Shown piece by piece: positions 6,657-17,344 of a stretch of 64,000 nt of DNA; positions within the stretch are counted from its first letter, which is position 1; the number at the start of each line of letters is the position of its first letter. The stretch is taken from assembly GCA_963828405.1 (NCBI GenBank), contig CAWHEG010000031.1, positions 1,984,001-2,048,000 of the forward strand. Direction: 5' to 3'. Under the pieces are notes generated by a model. It saw nothing but the letters and a program-made list of their open reading frames with translations, was not told where the DNA came from and did no database searches. The translations under genes were made by a program, and so were the position numbers. The stretch is from JANMJD01 sp963828405 (lineage in GTDB: Bacteria; Actinomycetota; Acidimicrobiia; Acidimicrobiales; Ilumatobacteraceae).

Positions 6657-9104
6657 ATGGCTGAACCCATCCGGGTGTCGGGCCCCGTATCGGGCACCGA
6701 CAAGACCCTCTCATTCGAGACGGGCAAATTCGCCCTGCAGTCGCAGGGTGCCGTCGTCGCCGGTATCGGTCGTACCCTGGTGTTGGCCACGGCCAACGCC
6801 GCCAAGGACGTCCGTGAAGGCATCGACTTCTTCCCACTCACCGTCGACGTCGAGGAGCGGGCCTACGCGGCCGGCAAGATCCCCGGCTCGTTCTTCCGCC
6901 GCGAGGGCCGCCCGACCGAGGCGGCGATCCTCACCTGCCGCCTGACCGATCGTCCGCTGCGCCCGTCGTTCCCCGCCGGCTTCCGCAACGAGACCCAGGT
7001 CGTGATCACCGTGCTCGGCGCCGACCAGGCCCACCCGCACGACATCCTCTCGATCAACGCCGCCTCGGCCGCCTTCATGATCTCGGGCATCCCCTTCGAC
7101 GGCCCGATCGGCGCCGTGCGCATCGCCTACAGCCAGGAAGGCACCTGGATCCCGCACCCCACCTACGAAGAGGGTGGCAACTCGACGTTCGAACTGGTCG
7201 TGGCCGGGCGTCAGCTCGACAACGGCGACGTGGCGATCATGATGGTCGAGGCGGGCGGCACCGAGAAGAGCTTCTCGTACTACGCGTCCGGCGCCCCCAA
7301 GGTCGACGAGGCGGTGCTCGCCGACGGACTCGAGGCCTGCAAGGTGTGGATCTCGGAGTCGATCGAACTGCAGAAGCAGCTCGTCGCCGCCGTCGTCGCC
7401 CGCGGCCCGATCACGCCGCTGAAGTACACACCGGTGCTCGACTACGGCGCCGACGTGTTCGACGCCGTGGCCCGCGTCGCCACCGCCGATCTGGCACCGG
7501 CGGTCACCATCTCGGCCAAGGCCGAGCGCAACGCGGCGACCGATGCGGTCACCGCTGCGGCGATCGCCGAGCTGTGCGGCACGGCCGAGGCGCCGGGCGA
7601 GTTCGCCGGGAGGGCCAAGGAGGTCAAGGAGGCCGTTCGCAGCCTCACCAAGAAGCTGGTCCGCAAGCGCGTCGTCGACGAGGGCATCCGCATCGACGGC
7701 CGCGCCCCGGCCGACCTGCGCCCCGTGTCGGCCGAGGTCGGCGTGCTGGCCACCGCTCACGGTTCGGGCCTGTTCCAGCGTGGCGAGACCCAGGTGCTCA
7801 ACGTCGCCACCCTGGCCATGCCGCGGATGAACCAGTTGCTCGACACCCTCACCCCCGAGACCAACAAGCGCTACATGCACCACTACAACATGGCGCCGTG
7901 GGCCAATGGCGAGACCGGCCGGGTGGGTTCTCCCAAGCGTCGTGAGATCGGCCACGGGGCGCTCGCCGAGCGGGCGCTGCTACCTGTGGTGCCCAGCCAG
8001 GACGACTTCGCCTACACGCTGCGGCTGGTCTCCGAGGTGATGTCCTCGAACGGCTCGACGTCGATGGCGTCGGTCTGCTCGTCGTCGCTGTCGCTGATGG
8101 ACGCCGGCGTGCCGATCGTCGCCCCGGTGGCCGGAATCGCCATGGGTCTGATCTACGACCAGGGCAAGTACACCACGCTGACCGACATCCTCGGCGCCGA
8201 GGATGCCTTCGGCGACATGGACTTCAAGGTCGCCGGCACGGCCGACGCGATCACCGCGCTGCAGCTCGACACCAAGATCGACGGCATCCCCGCCGATGTG
8301 CTGATCGCCGCGCTCGCCCAGGCACGCGATGCCCGGCTCAAGATCCTCGACGTGATGAACGAGGCGATCCCGGCGCCCCGTTCCGAGGTGCGCGAGACCG
8401 CCCCGAAGATCGTCAGCTTCAACATCCCGATCGACAAGATCGGCGAGGTGATCGGGCCGAAGGGCAAGGTCATCAACACGATCCAGCAGGAGACCGGCGC
8501 CGATGTCAACGTCGACGACGACGGCGCGATCGGCACGGTGACGATCGGCTCGGTCGACGGTTGGCGAGTCGAGGACGCCAAGAAGCGGATCATGTTGATC
8601 ATGGATCCGCCCAAGGCGATCGTCGGCGAGATCTACACCGGTCGGGTCGTCAACGTGACCAAGTTCGGCGCCTTCGTCAACATCCTCCCGGGGCGCGACG
8701 GCCTGGTCCACATCTCCAAGCTCGGCCGCGGCAAGCGCATCGACCGGGTCGAGGATGTCTGTGATCTCGGTGACGAGATCGTCGTGCGTGTCGACGAGAT
8801 CGACGACAAGGGCAAGGTCAGCCTGTCACCGGTGGGCGACGGCCCCGACGACGCCGGCGCACCGGCCGACCGTGGCGCCGAGCGCCCGGCCCGCACGCCG
8901 CGCTCCGCCGCCCCCGCCGACGACGGTGACGGTGTCGCCGTCTCGTTCGAGGACGCCTTCGAGGCCGAGGCCCGCCAGGTGTTCGGCGATCTCGGTCCGG
9001 CTGGCGAGGGTGGAGGCGATCGTGGCGAAGGTCGCCCGAGTGGCGATCGCGGCGCACGCGGCCGTGACGGCGGCGACCGCGGTGGCCGCCGTCGCCATCG
9101 CTGA
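6657..9104 (+). CDS. pnp: Polyribonucleotide nucleotidyltransferase (PNPase)
   Basis: About 815 aa. Order: first RNase PH-like domain, alpha-helical domain, second RNase PH-like domain (residues about 340-560), KH domain (IDKIGEVIGPKGK, near residue 595) and S1 domain (GRVVNVTKFGAFVNILPG, near 665). A tail rich in Gly/Arg/Asp follows, typical of actinobacterial PNPases. It degrades RNA 3' to 5' with phosphate and can add tails with NDPs. The ATG at 6657 is chosen because GGAAAGGA lies 8 nt upstream and the protein then starts at the usual place (MAEPIRVSG); an upstream in-frame ATG at 6552 would add an atypical Pro/Gly-rich extension. Confidence 0.98.
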   Translation: MAEPIRVSGPVSGTDKTLSFETGKFALQSQGAVVAGIGRTLVLATANAAKDVREGIDFFPLTVDVEERAYAAGKIPGSFFRREGRPTEAAILTCRLTDRPLRPSFPAGFRNETQVVITVLGADQAHPHDILSINAASAAFMISGIPFDGPIGAVRIAYSQEGTWIPHPTYEEGGNSTFELVVAGRQLDNGDVAIMMVEAGGTEKSFSYYASGAPKVDEAVLADGLEACKVWISESIELQKQLVAAVVARGPITPLKYTPVLDYGADVFDAVARVATADLAPAVTISAKAERNAATDAVTAAAIAELCGTAEAPGEFAGRAKEVKEAVRSLTKKLVRKRVVDEGIRIDGRAPADLRPVSAEVGVLATAHGSGLFQRGETQVLNVATLAMPRMNQLLDTLTPETNKRYMHHYNMAPWANGETGRVGSPKRREIGHGALAERALLPVVPSQDDFAYTLRLVSEVMSSNGSTSMASVCSSSLSLMDAGVPIVAPVAGIAMGLIYDQGKYTTLTDILGAEDAFGDMDFKVAGTADAITALQLDTKIDGIPADVLIAALAQARDARLKILDVMNEAIPAPRSEVRETAPKIVSFNIPIDKIGEVIGPKGKVINTIQQETGADVNVDDDGAIGTVTIGSVDGWRVEDAKKRIMLIMDPPKAIVGEIYTGRVVNVTKFGAFVNILPGRDGLVHISKLGRGKRIDRVEDVCDLGDEIVVRVDEIDDKGKVSLSPVGDGPDDAGAPADRGAERPARTPRSAAPADDGDGVAVSFEDAFEAEARQVFGDLGPAGEGGGDRGEGRPSGDRGARGRDGGDRGGRRRHR

Positions 9105-9117
9105 TCAGCGTCACTCG

Positions 9118-10359
9118 ATGAGGCTCGTGACCGACTCGACCATCGAGGTCACGACACTGCCCAACGGCCTGCGTGTGGCCACCGAACGGGTCCCCGGGGC
9201 CCTGTCGGTGGCCACCGGCGTGTGGGTGGGCGTGGGGGCGCGTGACGAACCGGCCGAGCTGTCGGGCGTCTCGCACTTCCTCGAGCACCTGCTGTTCAAG
9301 GGCACCGCCGAGCGCAGCGCCCAGGACATCGCCCGTTCGGTCGATCGGGTCGGCGGTGAGATGAACGCGTTCACGACCAAGGAGTCGACGGCCTTCTACT
9401 GCCGCCTCCCGGCCGACCGCATGGCGCTCGGTCTGGAGCTCCTCGGCGATGTGCTGTGCAACCCGGCGTTACGGGCCGAGGACGTCGACATGGAACGCCA
9501 GGTGATCCTCGAGGAACTGGCGATGGACGACGACAGCCCCGACGACGTCGCCCATCGGCTACTGGCCGAGGCATTGTTCCCCGACCATCCGCTCGGTTGG
9601 GAGACGGCGGGTCGCCGCGAGATCGTCGAGGTACTCAGCGCCGACGACGTGCGAGCGTTCCACGAGGCCCGCTACGTCGCCGAGGCGATCGTCGTCGCCG
9701 TCGCCGGCCCGATCGACCACGACGAGGTCGTGGCATCGGTGACGGAACGGTTCGCCGGCGTGCGCAACGGTCCGCCGGTGCGCAACCGCTCCCGGCCGGC
9801 CGGTACCGAACACCGCCAGATCTGGGAGGACGACGACACCGAGCAGGTCCATCTCGTCATCGGAATGCAGTCCCCCGATCGCCACGATCCGGACCTGCCG
9901 GCGCTCGACGTCGTCAACCACGTCTTCGGAGGCGGCATGTCGAGCCGGCTGTTCGAGGAGATCCGCGAGAAACGCGGCCTCGTGTACTCCGTCTACTCGG
10001 GCGCCGGGGCCTACTCCGACGCCGGCATGTTCACGATCTACGCCGGCTCGCAGCCGCGTCACCTCGGCGAGGTGCAGCGGCTCATCGAGGTGGAGATCGA
10101 CCGGTTGCGGACCGACTCGATCACGTCCGACGAACTGGAGATCGCCCAGGGCTACCTGTGCGGGGCCTACGTGATGGGCCTCGAGGACACCGGAGCGCGG
10201 ATGTCGCGCCTCGGGGGCCAGATGCTCGCCTACGGCGAGATCCGGCCGGTCGACCAGCAGCTCCGGCGATGGCAGGCTGTGACCCTCGACGACGCCCGCG
10301 CGGTGACCGAACGGGTCTTCGGGGGTCCGCGGGTCGAGGTCGCCGTCGGACCGCGCTGA
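9118..10359 (+). CDS. M16 family zinc peptidase (processing peptidase-like)
   Basis: 413 aa with the inverted zinc motif HXXEH at H53, E56, H57 (SHFLEHLLFKGT) and a distal Glu region near residues 127-135 (MERQVILEELAMDDD). A second M16 domain covers the C-terminal half (RGLVYSVYSGAGAYSDAG). It is related to mitochondrial processing peptidase and B. subtilis MlpA (YmxG), which also lies near pnp. Substrate unknown. Start at 9118 is 13 nt after the pnp stop, so it is probably cotranscribed; the ribosome binding site is weak. Confidence 0.93.
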   Translation: MRLVTDSTIEVTTLPNGLRVATERVPGALSVATGVWVGVGARDEPAELSGVSHFLEHLLFKGTAERSAQDIARSVDRVGGEMNAFTTKESTAFYCRLPADRMALGLELLGDVLCNPALRAEDVDMERQVILEELAMDDDSPDDVAHRLLAEALFPDHPLGWETAGRREIVEVLSADDVRAFHEARYVAEAIVVAVAGPIDHDEVVASVTERFAGVRNGPPVRNRSRPAGTEHRQIWEDDDTEQVHLVIGMQSPDRHDPDLPALDVVNHVFGGGMSSRLFEEIREKRGLVYSVYSGAGAYSDAGMFTIYAGSQPRHLGEVQRLIEVEIDRLRTDSITSDELEIAQGYLCGAYVMGLEDTGARMSRLGGQMLAYGEIRPVDQQLRRWQAVTLDDARAVTERVFGGPRVEVAVGPR

Positions 10360-10373
10360 TCGGCGCCGCCTGG

Positions 10374-10434
10374 TTGACATGGTCCGTTCCGGGCTGATAC
10401 TTTCCACATGTATTAATTAACGTATATGGAAAGT
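10374..10434 (+). promoter_or_regulatory. Sigma-A type promoter overlapped by a 36-bp palindromic operator
   Basis: TTGACA at 10374-10379 and GATACT at 10396-10401 are separated by 16 nt. A dyad spans 10399-10434: arms ACTTTCCA (10399-10406) and TGGAAAGT (10427-10434) are exact inverted repeats and share their centre with TTAATTAA at 10413-10420. The left arm overlaps the -10 box, so a bound dimer would block transcription. The AT-rich patch stands out from the GC-rich surroundings. The likely ligand is the ArsR-type repressor encoded 8 nt downstream. Confidence 0.8.
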
Positions 10435-10441
10435 TCAAAGG

Positions 10442-10816
10442 GTGATACCGGTGACGGCAGCGACCGCAACGCTCGAAGACGCACAACTCGATGAGACGTT
10501 CGCGGCGCTGGCAAACTCGACACGTCGGGCGATCCTCGCTCGCCTTGCCGAGGGTGAGGCGAGCGTGAACGATCTCGCCGCACCTTTCGACCTGACGCTG
10601 CCGGCGATCTCCAAGCACATCAAGGTGCTCGAGCACGCCGGGCTGATCACACGTGGTCGTCGCGCGCAGTTTCGCCCGTGCACCATAGATGCTGCGCCGA
10701 TTGCCCAACTCGCCAGTTGGGCCGAGCAGTACCGGCACATCTGGGACGACCGATTCGACCGCATGGACCGCTACGTGCAAACGCTGCAGAACACCCCGAA
10801 CAAGAAAGCGACCTGA
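10442..10816 (+). CDS. ArsR-family winged-helix transcriptional regulator
   Basis: 124 aa from a GTG. The winged helix-turn-helix covers about residues 18-85 (ALANSTRRAILARLAEGEAS, then LPAISKHIKVLEHAGLI). No cluster of metal-binding cysteines is visible, so it is more like the metal-independent ArsR regulators often paired with SRPBCC proteins. It likely represses its own operon through the 36-bp dyad just upstream. A second GTG at 10451 is a possible start. The next gene begins 3 nt after its stop. Confidence 0.93.
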   Translation: MIPVTAATATLEDAQLDETFAALANSTRRAILARLAEGEASVNDLAAPFDLTLPAISKHIKVLEHAGLITRGRRAQFRPCTIDAAPIAQLASWAEQYRHIWDDRFDRMDRYVQTLQNTPNKKAT

Positions 10817-10819
10817 CAG

Positions 10820-11305
10820 GTGACTGACACCAAAGACGTCCAGATCGAACGCACCTTCGATGCGCCGATCGATCTCATCTGGGCGATGTGGACCGAAGCC
10901 GAGCACTTCGCCAACTGGTACGGCCCGCTGGGCGCCAGGATTCCCACAGCCGACATGGATGTCCGGGTCGGCGGCCGACGACACATCGCCATGGAAATGG
11001 ACACCCCGCGCGGCCCGATGCAGATGTTCTTCGTCGGCGAATACCGCGAGATCGACCCGAAGACCCGCCTGGTCTACACCGAAGCCTTGGCCGACGCCGA
11101 CGGCAACGCGATGACCGCCGAACAGATGGGCATGCCAGCCGGCGCGCCCATGGAGACGTCGATCGTGGTCGAACTCGTTGACCTCGGCGACCGCACCAAG
11201 ATGACCATGACACACATCGGCGTTCCCGCAGACTCGCCAGGTGGCCAGGGTTGGGCGATGGCGATCGACAAGCTCGAAGCACGAATCACCGAGCTTCAAG
11301 GCTGA
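10820..11305 (+). CDS. SRPBCC / AHSA1-like domain protein
   Basis: 161 aa from a GTG. The START-like fold is marked by ERTFDAPIDLIWAMWTEAEH at the N-terminus, YREIDPKTRLVYTE in the middle and a C-terminal helix (GWAMAIDKLEARI). Such proteins form a hydrophobic ligand pocket and are very often encoded next to an ArsR-type regulator; ligand and function are unknown. It is second in a three-gene operon controlled by the palindromic operator at 10.4 kb. Confidence 0.88.
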   Translation: MTDTKDVQIERTFDAPIDLIWAMWTEAEHFANWYGPLGARIPTADMDVRVGGRRHIAMEMDTPRGPMQMFFVGEYREIDPKTRLVYTEALADADGNAMTAEQMGMPAGAPMETSIVVELVDLGDRTKMTMTHIGVPADSPGGQGWAMAIDKLEARITELQG

Positions 11306-11314
11306 CCAACCGGG

Positions 11315-11650
11315 ATGGCACGGACACCGACCACTCCCGAGGCGCTCTTCTGGGACCTCGTCGACGAACTCCGCGAACACGATGATCGTGTCGAAGAAGG
11401 AACCATCATGGGCGGCCGATGCGCCCGTGTATCCGGCGAGTTCCTCGGCCTTGTCGACTACAAGAGCTCTGGCATGGTGATCAAACTGCCGCGCGGTCGA
11501 GTCGAGGAACTCATCGAACAAGGAATCGGCCAGCCATTCGGGCCCGCCGGAAAGGTCTTCCGCGAATGGGTCGCCATCCCGAAGCCCGACCGGCGCCGCT
11601 GGTCCCAACTCCTCGACGAAGCCGTCGCGTTCGTCGCTCCCCGTCGATAA
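11315..11650 (+). CDS. TfoX/YjbR-like small protein
   Basis: 111 aa. Its pattern (GGRCARVSGEFLGLVDYKSS, then MVIKLP and PAGKVFREWVAIP) resembles the TfoX N-terminal / MmcQ-YjbR-like fold. Members are commonly encoded with ArsR and SRPBCC proteins; biochemical role unknown. It starts 9 nt after the SRPBCC gene and is probably the last gene of that operon. Family assignment is moderate. Confidence 0.7.
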   Translation: MARTPTTPEALFWDLVDELREHDDRVEEGTIMGGRCARVSGEFLGLVDYKSSGMVIKLPRGRVEELIEQGIGQPFGPAGKVFREWVAIPKPDRRRWSQLLDEAVAFVAPRR

Positions 11651-11926
11651 TCGGCACGACGCCGCGTGCCCCGCTCGCCGGCCCAAACCGCTGCCGTCGA
11701 CGCTGCTCCCACGACGCCCGGACGACTGACTGACTGATCCGGCAGTAGCAATGCGGTCAGCCCGGTCAGTAGCGTTTCGAACCCTGTGCCCGGGACAGAC
11801 CCGGCCAGAAAGGACCCCACACCCACCACTCGACACCGAGCGAAGATCGTCACGCCGACGGACACCGTCCTCGGGCACCAGCGTGCGTCACCCGCCACGG
11901 GCGAACCCCACCTCAGGAGCGTTCAC

Positions 11927-12109
11927 TTGGACGGAATGATCAACACCAGCCCCGACGACGCCGCCCCGGTGTTCGACGGTCGCCTGACCGGCGGCCGCAA
12001 GGGCATCCCCTACGACCTCAGCCAGCTCTCGATCGCCCGGTCGGCGCAACCCCGCCCGACCCCGGCCGACGAGGTGCACCTCGGCGGTCGTGTGCCGGTG
12101 GCGGCGTGA
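11927..12109 (+). CDS. Small 60-aa ORF coupled to homospermidine synthase
   Basis: No known family. From a TTG at 11927 with AGGAG at 11915-11919 (7-nt spacing) it encodes 60 aa; the ATG at 11936 lies too far from that site, so TTG is preferred. The product is soluble and uncharged overall, with the most protein-like stretch GGRKGIPYDLSQLSIARSAQ. Its stop overlaps the GTG of the following gene by 4 nt, which suggests translational coupling. The 276 nt before it (11651-11926) show no other gene. It may be a leader peptide or a small partner protein. Confidence 0.6.
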   Translation: MDGMINTSPDDAAPVFDGRLTGGRKGIPYDLSQLSIARSAQPRPTPADEVHLGGRVPVAA

Positions 12110-13578
12110 GCGCTCGCCCGGCGCGGGTGCTGGTGCTCGGCTGCGGGTCGGTCGCCCAGTGCACCCTGCCGCTCCTCGTCAACGACCTCGGCTTCGAACC
12201 GTCGCAGGTGACCGTCGTCGACTTCGTCGACAACCGCAGCCGAGTTGCCGACATGATCGCCATCGGTGTCACGTACCAGCAGGACCGGGTGACCCGCGAG
12301 AACCTCGACGGGTTCCTCTCGGCCCGGGTCGGCCACGGTGATCTGCTGCTCGACCTGGCCTGGAACATCGACAACCCGACGATCCTGCAGTGGTGCAGGG
12401 ATCACGGGGTGCGCTACCTGAACACCTCGGTCGAGGTCTGGGACCCCTACGACGACATGGCGGCGATGAACCCCCTCGATCGCACGCTGTACGTCCGGCA
12501 CATGGAACTCCGCCGCCTGAAGGCGTCGTGGGGGGACAACCGGGGCGCCACCGCCGTCGTCGAGCACGGCGCCAATCCCGGCCTCGTCTCGCACTTCACC
12601 AAGCAGGCGCTGTGCGAGATCGCCACCCGGATCCTCGCCGACGGGCGCGCCGGCGACCGCGCGACAGGGCTCGAGACCGCGTTGGCCGAGGGTCGTTTCA
12701 ACCAGCTGGCGATGCTCACCGGGACCAAGGTGATTCACGTCGCCGAGCGCGACACCCAGATCTCGGGTGTTCCGAAGGAGACCGGCGAGTTCGCCAACAC
12801 CTGGTCGGTCGAGGGCTTCTACGAGGAGGGGGTGGCCCCCGCCGAGCTCGGTTGGGGCACCCACGAGAAGCGCCTGCCCCCCAACGCCTACGCCCACCGC
12901 GGTTTCGGCCCGAGGAACCAGATCTGCATCGCCAAACCCGGGATGGAGACGTGGGTGCGATCGTGGGTCCCGTGCGGCGAGATCCGGGGAATGGTGATCC
13001 GCCATGGCGAGTCGTTCACGATGACCGACCACCTCACCGTGTGGGACGAGGCCGGCGTGGATGTCGGGGATCCCGTGTACCGCCCGACCGTCCACTACGC
13101 CTACCACCCGTCGGACGTGGCGATCAACAGCGTCCTCGAGCTGCGCATGCGCAACTGGGAGATGCAGCCCCGCCAGCGGATCCTCAACGACGAGATCGTC
13201 TCGGGTCGCGACGAGCTCGGCGTGCTGTTGATGGGCCACGACTACACCGCCTGGTGGACCGGCTCGCTGTTGTCGATCGAGGAGGCCCGAGCCATCCTCC
13301 CCAGTCAGAACGCCACGACGTTGCAGGTGGCGGCGTCGATCATGGCCGCGGTCACGTGGATGATCGATCACCCGGACGAAGGGCTCAACGTCCCCGACGA
13401 CCTCCCGTGGGAGACGGTGCTCAAGGTGGCCAAGCCGTACCTCGGCACGTTCCACTCCGCTCCTACGCAGTGGACGCCCCTGTCGACGCGCGTCGACCTG
13501 TTCAACGGATGGGGCGACGAGTCCGACGCGCTCGATCTCGACGACCCCTGGCAGTTCACCAACTTCCTGGTGCGCTGA
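12106..13578 (+). CDS. hss: Homospermidine synthase
   Basis: 490 aa of the saccharopine dehydrogenase-like fold. An N-terminal Rossmann motif (VLGCGSVAQ, residues 9-17) binds NAD. The conserved EHGANPGLVSHF and NTWSVEGFYEE blocks are characteristic of bacterial homospermidine synthase. The enzyme joins two putrescine (or putrescine plus spermidine) using NAD to form sym-homospermidine, a cytosolic polyamine. The GTG start overlaps the preceding 60-aa ORF. The bacterial enzyme is best known from proteobacteria, so its presence here is notable. Related carboxynorspermidine-type dehydrogenases are shorter, about 400 aa. Confidence 0.85.
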   Translation: MSARPARVLVLGCGSVAQCTLPLLVNDLGFEPSQVTVVDFVDNRSRVADMIAIGVTYQQDRVTRENLDGFLSARVGHGDLLLDLAWNIDNPTILQWCRDHGVRYLNTSVEVWDPYDDMAAMNPLDRTLYVRHMELRRLKASWGDNRGATAVVEHGANPGLVSHFTKQALCEIATRILADGRAGDRATGLETALAEGRFNQLAMLTGTKVIHVAERDTQISGVPKETGEFANTWSVEGFYEEGVAPAELGWGTHEKRLPPNAYAHRGFGPRNQICIAKPGMETWVRSWVPCGEIRGMVIRHGESFTMTDHLTVWDEAGVDVGDPVYRPTVHYAYHPSDVAINSVLELRMRNWEMQPRQRILNDEIVSGRDELGVLLMGHDYTAWWTGSLLSIEEARAILPSQNATTLQVAASIMAAVTWMIDHPDEGLNVPDDLPWETVLKVAKPYLGTFHSAPTQWTPLSTRVDLFNGWGDESDALDLDDPWQFTNFLVR

Positions 13579-13621
13579 CGCCCTGCGTGCGACCCTGGCC
13601 GGGCACGTAGTGTGCCGGGCC

Positions 13622-14404
13622 ATGGGAGCGCACGGTGACAGGATCAGGGTGGGCGTCGTCGGTGCCGGCGGCCGCATGGGCACGACGGTGTGCGCCGCGG
13701 TCGTCGCCGACCCCGCCCTCCAGCTCGTCGCCGCCGTCGACCCGGCGGCGGCCGGTCAGACCCGGGCGGGCATCGCCATCAGTGGTGGCCTCGAGGTGTT
13801 CGAGGCTGAGCGGGCCGAGGTCGTGGTCGACTTCACCGTCGCCGGCGCCGCCCGGCGCACCCTGCCCTGGCTTGCCGAGCACGGCATGCACGCCGTCGTC
13901 GGCACGACGGGCTTCGACGATGCCGATGTGGAGGTCTTCCGCGCCGCCTTCGTCCGTTCGAACTGCCTGATCGCCGCGAACTTCGCCGTCGGCGCCGTGC
14001 TGATGATGCGTTTCGCCGAGCTGGCCGCGCCGTTGTTCGACACGGCCGAGATCATCGAACTGCACCACGACGCCAAGACGGATGCCCCCTCCGGCACGTC
14101 GATGGCGACGGCCCGCCGGATGGCGGCCGCCTCGACCGGGTGGGCGCCCGACCCGACGACCGACGAGGTGGCCCCCGGCGCCCGGGGCGGGATCGGCCCG
14201 AGCGGCATCCGCATCCACTCGGTACGGATGCGCGGCATGGTCGCCCATCAGGAGGTCATCCTCGGCACGACCGGCCAGACCCTGACGATCCGCCACGACA
14301 GCTACGACCGCGACAGCTTCATGCCCGGTGTCGTCCTGGCCTGCAAGCGGATCGGCGATCACCGGGGGCTGACCGTCGGCCTCGATCCGCTGCTCGGCAT
14401 CTGA
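13622..14404 (+). CDS. dapB: 4-hydroxy-tetrahydrodipicolinate reductase
   Basis: 260 aa. The NAD(P)-binding motif VGVVGAGGRMG lies at about residues 9-19, VVGTTGF and AANFAVGAV in the middle, and the catalytic His and Lys in HHDAKTDAPSGTS. It reduces HTPA to tetrahydrodipicolinate in lysine and diaminopimelate synthesis. dapD and lysS lie 21 kb away in the same window. ATG at 13622 places the motif at the normal distance; a GTG at 13610 would add four residues. It ends just before the convergent tpx gene. Confidence 0.95.
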   Translation: MGAHGDRIRVGVVGAGGRMGTTVCAAVVADPALQLVAAVDPAAAGQTRAGIAISGGLEVFEAERAEVVVDFTVAGAARRTLPWLAEHGMHAVVGTTGFDDADVEVFRAAFVRSNCLIAANFAVGAVLMMRFAELAAPLFDTAEIIELHHDAKTDAPSGTSMATARRMAAASTGWAPDPTTDEVAPGARGGIGPSGIRIHSVRMRGMVAHQEVILGTTGQTLTIRHDSYDRDSFMPGVVLACKRIGDHRGLTVGLDPLLGI

Positions 14405-14426
14405 ACCGCGGCCGGCGGCCGGCGAC

Positions 14427-14921
14427 TCAGGCGAGGGCGGCGATCGCCGCGTCGTAGTCGGGTTCCTGGGCGATCTCGGGCACCAGCTGCGAATGGACGA
14501 CCGTGCCGTCATCGTCGAGCACCACGACCGCACGGCCGAGCAGGCCGGCGAGCCTGCCGTCGGCGAGGGTGATGCCGAACTCCTTGCCGAAGTCGCTGCG
14601 GAACGTCGAGGCGGGCGTGACATCCGTCAGGCCTTCGGCCCCGCAGAATCGCCCGAGAGCGAACGGCAGATCGGCCGAGACACACAGCACCACCGTGTTG
14701 TCCAGGGAGGAGGCGGCCTCGTTGAACCTGCGGACGCTCGTCGCGCAGACCTTCGTGTCGACGCTGGGGAAGATGTTGAGCACGACGCGCCGACCGGCGA
14801 AGTCTGCCTCCGTCACCTCGGTCAGGTCGCCCTTGGTGAGCGAGAACGAGGGCTTCGAGCCGATCGGGGGGAGGTCGCCGACGGTGTTGACGGGGTTGCC
14901 GCCGAGGGTGATGTGAGCCAT
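14427..14921 (-). CDS. tpx: Thiol peroxidase Tpx
   Basis: 164 aa, an atypical 2-Cys peroxiredoxin. Peroxidatic C59 is in FPSVDTKVCATSVRRFN and resolving C93 is in ALGRFCGAEG, the standard spacing. It reduces hydroperoxides with thioredoxin. The ATG at 14921 (MAHITLGGNPV) is the normal family start; an upstream in-frame ATG at 14945 would add eight atypical residues. Confidence 0.96.
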   Translation of the reverse strand: MAHITLGGNPVNTVGDLPPIGSKPSFSLTKGDLTEVTEADFAGRRVVLNIFPSVDTKVCATSVRRFNEAASSLDNTVVLCVSADLPFALGRFCGAEGLTDVTPASTFRSDFGKEFGITLADGRLAGLLGRAVVVLDDDGTVVHSQLVPEIAQEPDYDAAIAALA

Positions 14922-14994
14922 GACCCCATCACTACCACCTGCCACCGTCGAGTTCCGAACCCCGTCGGGAGCGGCACGCCGTCAGGACGTGACG

Positions 14995-15648
14995 TCAGCC
15001 CTGGCCGCGGCGGAAGTTGCGTACGTTGGTGAGCAGCACGAGGGCCACCGACCCGATGATGAACTTCATCTGGTGGCGCTGGGTGAAATCGATGAACGAC
15101 TTGAGCGGCTTCTCGAAGGACTCGGCGAGGAACCAGTAGAGCGCCAGGCGCCCGGCGATCCCCAGGGCCAGCAGCGGGGCGAAGACCCGCATGCGCACCC
15201 GGTTGAGCCCGGCCATGGCGCAGACGATGTTGCTGCCGACGAAGAACGGGATGAGCGCCCAGCTCGCCTTGGCAAAGCCGCGCTGGATGCTCTCGACGCC
15301 CTCGGGGGTGACGCCGAGGAAGCGGCGGAACCAGCGCAACGCCCGGCCCTCGTAGACGTAGCCGATGCCGTAGCAGACGAATGCGGCGGCGGCGATGCGG
15401 GCGGATCCGATCGTGACGTAGGCGACCGGGTCGATCCCGCCCACCCGGGTGAAGAGCAGGTAGCGCACACGTGAGGAGAGCACCAGCAGACGGGCCGGGT
15501 GGGCGGTGACCCACTTGGCCCACACTCCGTTGGCGATGTTGCTGAGCACCACCAGGCCGACGAACGAGCCCACGAGAAGGTGGCGCCACCACGGCAGTGG
15601 GGCGAGGTCCTCGTCGGGTGGGGCGTGATCCGCCAGCGCGTCGCTCAC
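14995..15648 (-). CDS. Polytopic membrane protein, possibly VTT/DedA-like
   Basis: 217 aa with about five hydrophobic segments (for example HLLVGSFVGLVVLSNIANGV near residue 24 and FAPLLALGIAGRLALYWFLA near 165). Basic loops such as RRFLGVTPEGVESIQRGFAK and a small-residue-rich segment recall the VTT (DedA/SNARE-associated) fold, but no diagnostic motif is complete. Function unknown; DedA-type proteins act in lipid flipping. It stands alone on the minus strand, divergent from the acyl-CoA synthetase. Confidence 0.7.
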   Translation of the reverse strand: MSDALADHAPPDEDLAPLPWWRHLLVGSFVGLVVLSNIANGVWAKWVTAHPARLLVLSSRVRYLLFTRVGGIDPVAYVTIGSARIAAAAFVCYGIGYVYEGRALRWFRRFLGVTPEGVESIQRGFAKASWALIPFFVGSNIVCAMAGLNRVRMRVFAPLLALGIAGRLALYWFLAESFEKPLKSFIDFTQRHQMKFIIGSVALVLLTNVRNFRRGQG

Positions 15649-15721
15649 GAATGCAGGACACTAACGTCGGCCGGGCCGCTCAGCGGCGCGCCGACCGCAC
15701 CAGCGACTCCAGGGGATCACG

Positions 15722-17325
<1,604 letters not shown>

Positions 17326-17344
<19 letters not shown>

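Noticed and set aside
6711..7955. Long minus-strand frame opposite pnp
   Set aside because: It is a mirror of a confirmed gene; low-complexity product and no start signals. The same holds for long antisense frames over the rml, carboxylase and dehydrogenase genes.
11770..11800. tRNA-like T-loop (TTTCGAACC) upstream of the hss operon
   Set aside because: The flanking bases do not form a T-stem or acceptor stem on either strand.
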